This document shows positions 1 through 12,700 of a stretch of 64,000 nucleotides of DNA, in pieces (the first letter of the stretch is position 1; each line of letters starts with the position of its first letter). Origin of the DNA: Brachypterus glaber (lineage: Eukaryota > Arthropoda > Insecta > Coleoptera > Kateretidae); contig OY294048.1 of the NCBI GenBank assembly GCA_958510825.1, positions 34,375,026 through 34,439,025 of the forward strand, given 5' to 3'. A program made the translations under genes and the position numbers. A model generated the notes under the pieces. The model saw only the letters and a program-made list of their open reading frames with translations. It made no database searches and was not told the origin of the DNA.

Positions 1-657
1 TTATGATTTTTTTATATCTATCGATGATACAGTTAAGGTTAGTTTTACATTTCTATGCTTGGTGATAACCTCATTACATCAGTTATGATTTTATGAGGGG
101 TTTATTTATTCGACAATCCTTGTACACCTATGCTACTATAGTATATTCAACTTCAAAATGCAGTGTGTAAACAAACGCACGTGACAACAACGGATTTAGT
201 GACAGGGTAGGACTCAAAACAAAATATTTCTGTATAACGGTCCATTGCAATGTATTGCATGCTTTCGCAAGTACTAACCTACTGATCTGTTTGATTTTCT
301 ACATCCCTACTCTTGCAACATTCAAGTGTTCTAACCAATGAAACCACGCGCCAGTTGCCGCGTGAGCGATTGTTTTATTTACTTCTACTACATATTGAAG
401 TTGAATATACTATATCTTTTACAACCCTTAAAAATTCCTTCTTCCACAATTATCAAAAATCCTCCACAATCATTTCCAAATCTTCCACTATCATATGAAA
501 TCTTCCCACAATCTTTAACAATCTTCATAAAAATTTTGTGCAATCTTTCACAATCTTTTTGAGAATCTTTTACAGTCCTTTGATTCTCACAATCCTTGTA
601 AACTTTTTTTTTTCAATAAATAAACCCCTCATGATATTAATAGTAATTGTTCTTCAG
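1..657. other. presumed tej intron or upstream sequence
   Basis: No exon seen. A pyrimidine-rich stretch at about 440-600 repeats a loose ttccacaatc motif. Short open frames here lack codon-like composition. Confidence 0.4.
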
Positions 658-767
658 GTAATAGGTGATGGTCCCTATGCTCAAGTTTTACCCATTATAA
701 CAGAAAAATCTGCTCATATTAATGAAATGGTGACTCGTCAGAAAGTTCCTGTAGCTAGAAAATCTAG
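658..767 (+). CDS. tej: tej exon a: end of extended LOTUS domain
   Basis: Acceptor ttcttcag and donor gtaaga bound an open exon in phase 0, ending with two bases of a codon. The peptide contains PIITEKSAHINEMVTRQK, which resembles the last strand and extra C-terminal helix of extended LOTUS domains, the part known to contact Vasa. The body of the domain is upstream of the window. Confidence 0.75.
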
Positions 768-3700
768 GTAAGATAGTAGTACTAAATTCTATAGTTGCAA
801 AAGGGACAGAAACTTATTGGCATGTGACATGCTGATATTTTAAAATCTTGTAATATGTATAAACATTATTTTATTCTAATCATTAGAATCACAATACAGG
901 GTTTCCACTGACCTAAAAAAACTGTAAAAATAGGAATTTTGAAAGGTTTCTGGAAAACCTGGATTTAAAAAATTATATCTGGAAAACCTGGAATTTCACA
1001 ATTTTATCATATAAAATCTGGAAAACTTGGAATTTTGAAAAAAAAAAATACTTTTATTTTTTTTTTAAAACGTATTTTCTTTTTAAATTCTAAGTTGTTT
1101 TAAAATTTCAAGGTATTCATAAAAAATTAAAAAAATATCGTCTGCGGCACAAATGTAATCACGTGGGCAGTGTTTATTAAAAGATTGTATGAATTTATCT
1201 ACTTACTTTTCAAAAGACCACATATATTCCTTATGGAAAATGGCTCCCAGTTAAATTTGTTGAAATTTAAATATGAGATCTTAACAAGTGCAATGTATTT
1301 TTGTGATATTTCATTTACAATTGTTTGTATTTTATTAACATCGTATATAATCCATATTTTCGGCCGAATCCGAAACTCCTGGTACACCGATGTATATACA
1401 CTATAATATATATTATATCCAGCCTTAAATCGAATATAAGTATAACTGACAAGCAATGGATTTAAATGGATTTAAAGGCATATAGAAACAGAATTAAATC
1501 GTGTGCCACCGGTGGCGAACGTCGGCCCTCAGGCAAGACGTCCGTGTACCACCGGTGGCGCACGTGGACGCGAACGTGCTAACTAGCTGATTAACACTTT
1601 AGTGGCCAGTGCAGTCACTCGGCTGCGCCTCATAAAAAAATAAGCACTCTCTTGCACTGAAAACTAGGTTCGCGTACTCGGTGCCTAATATACTATTATC
1701 TTGCTGTTTCTCCTGTATTCTTCAGTCGTATTGCGATTACTTAAAGTAATTTATTTTGAACACTATAATATTTAAAAGTTTATAATTTATGTTATTCATT
1801 TAGTTTTTTATTTGGCAATTATAAACATAAACGTTTTTTTTTTACATCGGCAGTTAGTGCTACTAAGAGCGCCGATGTATTGAAATCTTCGCCGAAAAGT
1901 CAAAATCTTTGACCACGTTTTTTTTCATATTTCTCGACGTTTTAGACCATTCTGAGTAGAAATCAGTAAAAAAAATTTTGCGTCCGTCTGTCTGTCTGTC
2001 TGGGTGTAAACTCTCTAACTCCATTTCTACATGAGATATCGACTTGCGGTTTTTTGCATATTGTTTCTTATCGTATTCCGAAGAGCTGATTAGATTTTGG
2101 GGATAAACGATTGGGGGTAAGGGGGTAAAAATAGGGTAAAACTCCTATTTTTAGCGTTTTTTTTATAATTAAGGCAATTCAATTCATTTATTTATCGTAA
2201 GAAAAAATTTACAATAGTTATTCTACAGTAATTTCACGCTAGACATAGTATGTGCGTTTTGTGAAATTATTATTGTATTTGGTTAATTTAGCACTTATAT
2301 AAAAGATAATTTTAAATTGGTCAAAAAATGTTATAAACAACGTTTTCCCAAAACGCATTGTTTTCGAGATATTGGCGTTTAAAACAGTAAAAGGTTTTTT
2401 AGCATATCTCACATATTTATAACCCGATTTCAAAAAATTATATTTTAAATAAAAGCGCTTTTTAAGCCCTATAAAAAATGTTATGTACAGTTTTTTGCTA
2501 GAATATAATGTTAGATACAGAATTTAAAATCAAACAAAACACCTAGTTTGAAATTTGCAAACTAGATGGCTCTCTGCTTGCAACGTTTCATCTAGTTTTT
2601 TATAAAATTTATTAAATAAAGCAAAAACGGTCCCATTTATTGTTGGGGTTTATTACACCCCACCTGTCGTAACTTGTAAAACTAAACCACCTGTCAGACG
2701 CCGGGTTAAAAGTGCGTGACCTAGAAAATTCTTATCAAATATGACTGCAGAGCTAAACTTGCTTACCAATATTGCCAAAATGTCTGGCTGCACTCTTGTT
2801 TGTGACCTGACAAAAACTTTTTATTGATACTGTTAGAAAGCTAAATAGGCTTGCCACGGAACGAAACATCCTGTGGCTGTTTCTGGCTCAGCCACCCTCC
2901 CCCAAGAAAAATCCTGGGTGTGGGACTAAATTGCAAATAATGGATATACTAAGGATATTTTTGCTTTTTTTTCAACCTCAATTAACCTTTTTGGGACTAG
3001 CGGTCCCATATTGATACCACCTTTTAATTTTTTATGAACGTTGTAGCTTAGTGGTAATAAATGGGTAACCAGTGAGTAACGTTATCATATATCTTGTGAT
3101 GCCAATTGAATAAAATATAGTTCCTATCTTGAAACATCACTTAATCTGTAGAAACCGACACTAAAAAATCACAATGAGTGCGGACTTGTTGCTGCAAGTT
3201 TTTTTATTCATATGTTTAGTATTTTTAGTGTAAAATGAATGGAAAGTGAACAATAGTAATGAAAATGGAATAAATTTATCATATTGAGCGTGTTTTTCAA
3301 AAAAATATATCTACTTTCAGCAGTGGTCCTTATGGTAGATTACCATTTTTGGATATTTTTGAGTTTTTTAATTAATATTTTTTTACGTTTTCAACTCTTT
3401 TTTGTGTTTAAAATTATAGTTTCAATAAAATAAATATTTATTTTTCACAAATTCATGTATCCGTCCGCAAAGGGTTATTTTTTTTAATGTGTTTTTCTTT
3501 AATAATAATATTATTATATACTTTAAATATTTTACTATACCTGGAATTTTAATAATTTTTACCTGAAAAATACCTGGAATTTAAATGTCAATTTTTGGTG
3601 GGAACCCTGTAACTACCTTTGTGGAAAATAACGTTAGAACGACTTGACCTAACGTTAGATGAGTGTGGTTTGAATGTTAGATGCCTAATGTTAGTGTCTA

Positions 3701-6700
3701 GCGTTAGAATAACGTTTATCTAACGTTAAAAGTTTTACCAAACGTTAGATTAACGTTATTCTAACGTTTGGACTTTTTTTTCACAAAAAAAAACATCAAA
3801 ATTCTGGTAAGAATGTCATTTACATCATGACATATATATGTTTTTATTGTTCTATGAAAAAGATCATATATTTAATTTAGGTTTAAAATCGGGAGAGATT
3901 CGGGACGTTTATACATTAAAGACGCGTTAGAAAAACGTTTATTTAACGCTATATTTCTACTACGGTAGATGGTAGGAAAACGTGTTTTACTCTATTTCTA
4001 GCACATTTTCTCTTCTTTAAAATTTTTAGTGGATGTCCATAATGCTGTAAAGGGCAGTAAGTGACATTGGTTAATAGCAGCTTTTTCAAAATATTACATC
4101 ACGTTTGACGTGAAAACGCCGCTATGCGACAATATCCTTTACTGCTATTTACTTTAAAAGGGCAGAATGTATGTAACGCCTATGGGGGAGGGGGGTGATC
4201 CAGGAGTTTGTGAAACTTTGTGACTGTGGAAGGCTGGAGGAATGTGATGTCACAAAACAATAAAGTGCTAATATACATTTTAGATCCTACCTTTTGTATT
4301 TTTTAAGGCTTTATTGTAAATTTGTTTATTTTTTTACTATATTTCAACTTAAAGGTTCTGATGTTTAAATTGTAATAAACATAATATGTTTATTATATAA
4401 TATCTAAAATAAATTTTGTTTTATATATAAAAATTTAATGTAATGTAACATAGGGGGAAGGTAAAAAAGATAGATTAGTTGAGTACTTCACTCCCCAGTG
4501 AAGTAGACTCAACTAATCTAGTGTCCTTAGGTGTAGGAGAGTCAGTGACGATGTGACACTTTGTGACAAGAGGAAGGGGGACAACAATGACCAAGAAAGG
4601 CGTGACATACTTTATGCAAAATGCCTTTTTATAATTAATATTAATCTTAACACATTTCTAAAAAATCGATAGATTTTCTCTAAAATAAAATTAGGGTTTG
4701 GAAAATAAAACTAAATAAATAATTTTATGCGAAAACAGCATTTTACAAAAATAGTTTCTTGTGCCCTTTTGCATATGGCACTTTTCATTATTTTTTTAAT
4801 TTTTATTATTTTGTTTGCAGCAGAAAATGTTTCAACCAGCCCGCAAAAAGATACACTATGCCACTGTACCCACAACCACATATGATGAAAAAAATCCAGT
4901 ACCCACGTCCATTCACACAACATTCAAACCACTATTCTCAAAATGTTTCTCGGTTCCAATCACATACATATATGGACGGTAGATCGAACAGAAATAGTAC
5001 AGAATCATATGAGCCTGGCTATCCTTCTAGTACATATAGTAAGTATAATTTCCAGTTTTTTTTTAACATGTTGGCTATCACGAGCGTCACCGGCGACTCA
5101 ATATTTTTTCCATATTAGGTTTTATGTGGGTTAGAAAGAGAAGATTACGGGTGGTAGCCAACGTGTTAATAGGCATTTGAACTGGGAAACAACCTTAAAG
5201 AACAAAATAGTTTAAAGTATTTGTTCAATAGAGGAGAATGTGTATACATAAATTAGTTTCAGAAAATATCTATCATTAAAATAAAATGCACAGAAAACAG
5301 TGTATAGTACCATTTTATCCTTTTTGGGAATCATCAGCACTGTGCATCTTGTATGCTGTTAATACACGTTAGACAGACAAAAAGGCATTGTGCATCTATT
5401 GATGTGGCCACTGTTTTTTGTTTTATTTGTTCCCAAAACGCATATCGCCACAATTTAGGCTGTACTCTGTGATAGTATGTACGTAATACAGTGTACACCC
5501 TAAATTGTGGCGATACACTGTGCAGTAATGTACACTTGCGAGCATAGAATTTGACTACAACTCTTGTAAGCAAATTATAATTTTTTTTAGTTAGTGAAAA
5601 TACTTGTCTGGTGTCACTTTATCTAGCAGCGGTTTTAGCCTCATCAGTATTTGGGCAAATTAGGAACAAGATTAGTTTTACAATTTCTCAATATTTAAAT
5701 GATGCTCGTTTAGTGGACATATTAAATCAGATTAAAACAAAAAAATAATTTATTTAAATTCATTTTCACAACAAAAAAATACGGATATTCTGTGACCGCC
5801 AAAGACATAATTTTGTTAAGGGTTAAAATTTATCATTATCATTTATCATAACATGATGCGAAAATAAAATCTCACTTTTTTCTTCATCTAAAATCATTTA
5901 AAACAGTTCCAGAAAAAAATTAATTTATCAACCATTATGTTGCAACAGGGTTGCAATATGTTACTTTCTGTACATTTTTACATTACCTCAAGTTTAAATT
6001 GCAATTTTACCTGATTTTTACATTTTTTTTTTCTAAAATCAGACGGTCTGATTTAGATCTGATAGCGGCCAGATTGTGATTTAAATTGGAAGAACAACGT
6101 ATGCGTTTTTTTGTTGCAAATATTGATGTAAAATTTACAATTTGATATACCTATTTTTTATAGGCGCCAAAATATATAAAAAGGACAAAGAGCGTCAAAT
6201 CAACGTTTTTTAGCCATCACTCGTTCGTAAATCTAAAAAGATTCTTTCGATTTTTTGTCACAAGAGCCGCAAATACAACTCTAATTCAATGTGGTGCCAC
6301 CTTTCCAGTGTCTATCTGTCTACAAATTTCTTAGATGCGGCCCTAAAATGGCAGAATAGCCAATATTGGCGGGTAATTTTAAGTACATGTACAAATTTTC
6401 AGCTCCCTGGATCTACGGTAAGTGGATCAAATACCCACAAGCGGATTATAGAAAGCTCTTTATTGAAAGTAACATTTTTAATTTTTTTATGTATATTAAA
6501 AGGATTGGCAGATTAACATCTTCGCTCTTATTTTTTCCTACTCTTTAACCATCCTACGCCATAACATCTTTACTCTTCTACATTTCTGTTCCATAATATC
6601 CCTACTCTATAACCCTACTGGATACTATATACAGTGAAATACTTGAAATTTGGTTTGGACTTTTGCATACCACTATTTTGTATACCGCTGATTTCGAATA

Positions 6701-9700
6701 AAATAAAATTCCGCACCCTTAGGCTGGTCCAAAATGTTATTTTTATTTCGATCTTTCTAAAACACTCTACACTCCCTAGAAAAAATCGGCTTTTCAATAA
6801 CTTCAGTACGACTCGTAAAAAAAACACTTTTAGACAAAACCTTGCTTTTAGACCACAAGATAGTGTTCCTTTGCTAATCAGTAAATTTTAATTTATAGAA
6901 TGGGTCAAAGAAAGTTCACAAAAAATCGCAGAACGCACCGAACCTCATCCATACGAAAACAGCAATTTTCGTACGGATAATACCAACTGTTGTACCGAAA
7001 ATGCCAACTCTCGTACCTATAACACAAATTCCCGTACTGATAACACCAATACTCACATTGATAAGACAACCTGTCGTACCAATGAAACAGACCCAAAGAA
7101 GGAAAATAAACCAAAAATTAGTGCTACCCATTTTGGCCATGGATCACTAGATGATGAAGTTCCATCAAGAACGTCGGATACAAAATACTCAGTGCTCAAT
7201 CCTGATCATAAAAAAATCGAGTTTTCGGTAAAAACGTCATCAGCGGTCAGAAAGTTGCCAAGAACTAGTCATTCAAGCCATTCGAACCACTTGAAGACTG
7301 AAAGACCGCTGAAACCAAAACTGATACCGGAAAGTCATTATAGTTACACGAACGTGCCGTTAAAGTTGCAGCAAGAATTAAAAGCCGTTATCGGAATGTA
7401 CAGTGAAGGGATATGGTGCGCAAGGTTTCCGGAGGCGTACCGGTAAGTAATTTCAATTAGTTGGGGATTTAGGATCGGGCCAATCGAATTAAAACATGGC
7501 TTTTTTGGATTACACAGCCACTCAAAAAAAGTCCGGACATATTCCTATGTATTTTGAGGCGCTGAACCCGAATTTGAGGTCAAAACAGCACCTCATCCGG
7601 TAAGTTTTGGACAACCTCAAAAAACGTTATTTTCATACTCGAAAATAAGGTCTTTTGAGGTTATCTCCAAAACTAATCGGATGAGGTGCTATTTTGACCT
7701 TAAATTCAGGTTCAGCGACTCAAAATACATAGGAATGGTCTCCGAGAAAAAAATCCGGACTTTTTTTGTTTGGCTGATTTATTTTCCCAGTAAAAACACC
7801 CATAAACTGGCCTCAAAATTTTGGCGAAAAAAAATCTGTCTTTCGGTCGTTCTGTCCGGGACAATTTGTGACCACGATTAATTTAGAACGCTTCGTGCTA
7901 AAAAACTTATTGGAAAAAAGTACATAAAATTTAAAAATTTTAATAACATGAAAAGTAGGCTAAAAATTTATCTAAAATTTGTGAATTATTTATAATATTT
8001 AAAAGGTATTTCAAGAGGGCCCAGCCCCCCTGTTATGAGTCCAGGGGGACATGGCCCCCGGGCCCCCCGAAGCCGGCGCCTGTGAGTGGAATATATAGCT
8101 TTCTTATCCAAAATGCTTAGCTGGTATTGTGTGTTGGTAAAAATCGGGATGGGGTCAAAGGGAGGTAAAAACTATTTTTTAACACTTTTTGGAAATATTA
8201 ACATAGCAGTAACTATTTTATATTGTTATAAAACTTTTTAGTTATTTTTTAAATAATAGGTTTTATAGTCGTATTAATGGTGGAGGTAGCTTGCAAGAAA
8301 ACGTTACACTACGATATTTCAAGAACGCTTTGACACAGAGACTTAAACTTTGGACCAAAGATTTTCAATGTGTCAAAATTTCAAGCCTCTGTGTTAAAGC
8401 GTTCTTGAAATATCGTTGTTTTGCAAGCGACCTGCACCATTAATACGACTTTATCTTCTATTTTTCAGAAAAATGTTTAAGAAAGACCTGAACTACAGAA
8501 TATACGGATTTCGAAGTCTGATTGATATGTGCGTATCGCTGGGAAACATTTTTCACTACGTCAGGCCCGGCCTCGAAGATTTTAAGTTGTACGACAAAAG
8601 TAAGCCTCTGCCTAGTAGCGTAGAAAAAACATTCACATTGGCGTCCTACAGCAATGTCATGGGCGAAGTCAGCGGACACGGTTTTCCGAAATTAGATGTA
8701 AGTAAAAGTGATCTTTAATAGTATACAGGGTAATCAATAACTGGCATGCCAAAATTTAAGAGGATTCTACATACAAAAATATGAAAAAAGTTTCTATAAA
8801 GGTTGGTCCGAAAATGAGGGAGATACGACCCTTTAAAATTGTACTAAAAATAAGGTTTGGACCCTTTAAGCTAGAGTGACCAGGTTTTGCCTGTATACTA
8901 GTACTAATAAGGGCAATTTTTGTTAATTTAAATTCTTGAATCTATCCAAAAGCTTGTCTCACGGTTCGCCTGGACGATTTTAAAGGAAAATTTCGTGGAC
9001 CCCTACCTAATGGCATATATCAATTCCCATTTGAAAGAAAATCGAAAAAGATACACTTTTTTAGACAGATTAAAAACACGTTTTTTGAGTAATCATGTAT
9101 TAAAAGGGAGCTTTAACGGGTAAAAAATAAAATTTAATGATTTTTACATAAAAGTGTCTTATATATTGATGTTATAGTACTATCCGAGACCTAGGGGTCC
9201 AGGAAATTTTCATTTAAAATCGCCCAGGCGAACCGTGGCCTATATGCAAAAAATATGTGATGATTAAAACATTTTTGCCAAAACTTGTATGTGTATTTTT
9301 TGGATTTTTTTGTAAAAAATATATATTCCTTGAGTAGAAATACATGAAAGATGTCGTACTGTGTAACACTGTAGAAGCAACCGCGGTTTCAAAAAAATTC
9401 AATTTAAAGGAAGTAACATTTTGTGCCACCATAAATGTTACTATTACTCCTTTAATATTAAATTTAGGTGTTTTGATGAAGAATACATTTTTGCTTATTG
9501 TTAAATAAAGAATCGCCCTGCAGCAATACCATTTTATTCGTGCTTTTTTGTTCATTATGTCCATCTTCGAAGAGCCGTTGCTCCCTTAGGGCTTATTTCC
9601 GAACCAACCTTTATAAGATTTTTTTTCATACTTTTGGATGGTAAATCAGCTCCTAAAATTTGACATGCCAGTTACTGATTATCCTGTATAATATAACGTG

Positions 9701-12700
9701 TGCAGAGTGACTTATTTCCATGAGCGGCGAGTGCGAAAACGTCACGAATCCGAAAAAGATACTTTCTGTTATGTACACTATTTTTTTACGACCAAAAAAA
9801 AATTAAATAAATAAATATTATTTTGTGTAAATAAATATAAAAAAAAATCATCATAAAATTATTAGTTTCATTGAAATTAAGTAACTATTAAAAAAATATT
9901 AGTACTTTACAGAAAAATAAATTGCTGCAGCTTTGCTAAAAATCCCGAACTAGGATGCGTCAACCTTAATTATTAAATTAATTAATTCAACTTTACCTTG
10001 GTCTCTTGTGGATTTTGTTTGCTTTCTTAGATTAGACTTTGACAGTTAAAGTTAGGGCTCATTTCCGGACCAACCTTTATAGGAACATTTTTTCATATTT
10101 TTTAACGTAGAATCACCGCTTAAATTTCTTGAACTTATTTCTGAATAACCCTGTATATTCTCTACGTTCATGTATATATTTAATATCGATGCTTTTTATG
10201 GAACAAAAAGTCTCTCAGATTTAAGCCTAAGTCACTTTATTTAGGATTACTTTGTTGAATGGTTATTGGTATCTTTGGTTTAACACGAGTTTAAGTTAAA
10301 AAAGTATATAAAAAAAAACAGAAATAGAAGCCCATTGGACCAAAGACCAAGCTTAGCCCAGATGAAGTTACCCCAAATAATTTAGCTGCATTTTCATTAA
10401 GTCACAAGTCTTGTTATATTTACCCCTATTCACTTTAGGTGTTTTATTACTGTTTTTAGTGGGCGGACTACCTTAGCTTTATTCCTGGGAACATATTTCC
10501 TCTGGGGGAAGAAATTCCAAGAGGATTTATTCCCTCATCTATTCAAGAGGAGGACGAAGTTGATGTAGTTGTGGTAGAAATATATGACCCTTCCAAATTT
10601 TGGATTTATCTATGCGATTCGCCACTAGACGATATGATGAACAAAATGCAGTAAGTAACTGTACTTAATTTTTTTACGTAAACAGGGTGACCACATTCTT
10701 AGGGGCTGTCCATATATTATGTAACGCAATTTTTCAAAAAAATTGACCCCCTCCCCCCTTGTATAACAAACTGTCACATTTACCAACACCCCCCCCCCCC
10801 GTGTAACGCGTAACAATATAAAAAATTTGTTTCGCAATAAATTTAACTGTATTCTCACTATTGATTTGTTTTTCTCGACAAAACAAACATGAACCTAAAA
10901 TATAGTATAACCTTAAAAAAAATTTACACGAAAAAATCACTCAACAAAAATATTCATAATCAATATCACACAGGGAAAAAATACTAGGTACCTCTTTTTA
11001 CACTGAGTGTCATATATAACACGTATATTGTTTATGCACAAAATAGTACACACATTGGTGTTCTTTGAGTACACATTCCGCGCGAAAATGTCGATGATTC
11101 ATCGGCAAGATCACGCAAGAACAGGGCCGTAAATTTTTTTTTATATCAATGTCAACAGTTTTTTACTGATTACAATATTATTTAAATATGCATAGTTTCG
11201 TCAATTTTTGTGTGAAAAAGGGAATTATGAGCCATAAATAGTAATTTATGTTGAAATAAAAATAGATTATATTTCCTATAGCTGATAACATTTGTATTTT
11301 TAGGGTATTTTATAAAGAAAAAAATGAAGCCTACCGCGTCCCCAAGAAACTTCAAACTGAAGGCCTGTATTGTACCTCGATCATTTACGAAGAATATCAC
11401 CGCGCTCTCATAGTAGACGTACTGCCCGATGATAACGATTTAATCAAAGTTCTTTACATCGATTACGGCACTTTGACTAAGACCAACATGAATAACGTTT
11501 GTTTTCTGGACAAGGAATTTTCCGCGCTGCCTTGGCAACAAATTAGATGTCGTCTGGCGAACATCCTGCCGATACAGGAGTCTAGCCCGTGGCCAATCGA
11601 TGCGATCCGAGCGTTTCAGAACGCGATCAACAAAAGAACGATCACGGCTACAATTAAGATTATAAATCGGGAGGTAAGTGATTATGTGATTAGTTTTAGT
11701 ATTTTGTAATGACAATGGTTTTACTATAGTTTGTTAACATTAAACGTATTTATAGTTGACACAAGAAAATATAGTACTTAAGAATTCAAAATTAAATCAC
11801 CAGAATCATGGCTTACAGTTTTTCATGTGCCACATATAAAGATTTAGAGACTTTCTGGGCTAGCCTATTTGTTATTTCTAAAATCATATACCAGGTATCT
11901 ATAACTTACCTTAGAATAACCAAAGAAGATGTTCTCATAAAAACACACTAAAAATAAACGTCACTGTGGACATGTTTATAATGTCACTGCCGCCATCTAA
12001 TAGCCATCGACTAACTACCATTTAAAAATTAAAATTACGATCTAGAAGGCTTCCGATCTCGCTCGTAGATACCAGCGCTTTGGATTCAATACGTAAACAA
12101 ATCGAACTACAAGGTACCAGTCCTTATTCTCTACGTTCATGGTCGGGGGTGATAAATACATCCCTCAGGAAAACGGGGTTACAGTTAATCAGGATTTAGC
12201 TGTGATAAAAGGCATTGCTGATTTATAAACAACGATATTGCCAACCTTAGGCCAAAAATATATTAAAAAATACTGTATTTATAACTACGTTAGTTGTTTA
12301 TCGTGTAAACTTACTTAATAATTTGTTTTTTTAGGATAAATCTTTAGAAGTTTTCTTAGCCGACGTGACGGACAGCAAACGAATATATATTCACGAAACC
12401 TTAGTCCAGGCGGGGGTAGCACAGTATCACTTCAAGGTAAATAAAGACATAGAAGAGAGCAAGAAAAGGCTTGAATTACTTTTAAAAATGAAATGCAAAA
12501 TAAGTGACGATAGGAGTTCAGATACTGACCTGAAATAATTAGGTATTTTTCACAAACCCACAGAACGGTAGGGTTCATAAGTTTTTGACAGAGCTATAAC
12601 GGTCCAAAATTATATTTATTTCTTCTACAAAATGGACCAAATATAACAAAAAAAGGGTAAACAATTAGCCGCATCTGAATGTTGAATTTCGTGGAAAAAT

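Larger units (their letters stand above)
896..3610. mobile_element. TIR-bounded region starting acagggttcc
   Basis: Left end acagggtttccac and right end gtgggaaccctgt are inverted. Repeated ctggaaaacctggaatttt blocks lie inside the left end, and cctggaatttt blocks inside the right. Lies in the first tej intron and contains the 1848-2600 element. Confidence 0.5.

Noticed and set aside
658..12538. Tapas/TDRD7 or MARF1 identity for the LOTUS-Tudor gene
   Set aside because: Tapas/TDRD7 has three Tudor domains and MARF1 has a NYN nuclease and many LOTUS repeats; only one Tudor domain and two LOTUS regions are visible here.
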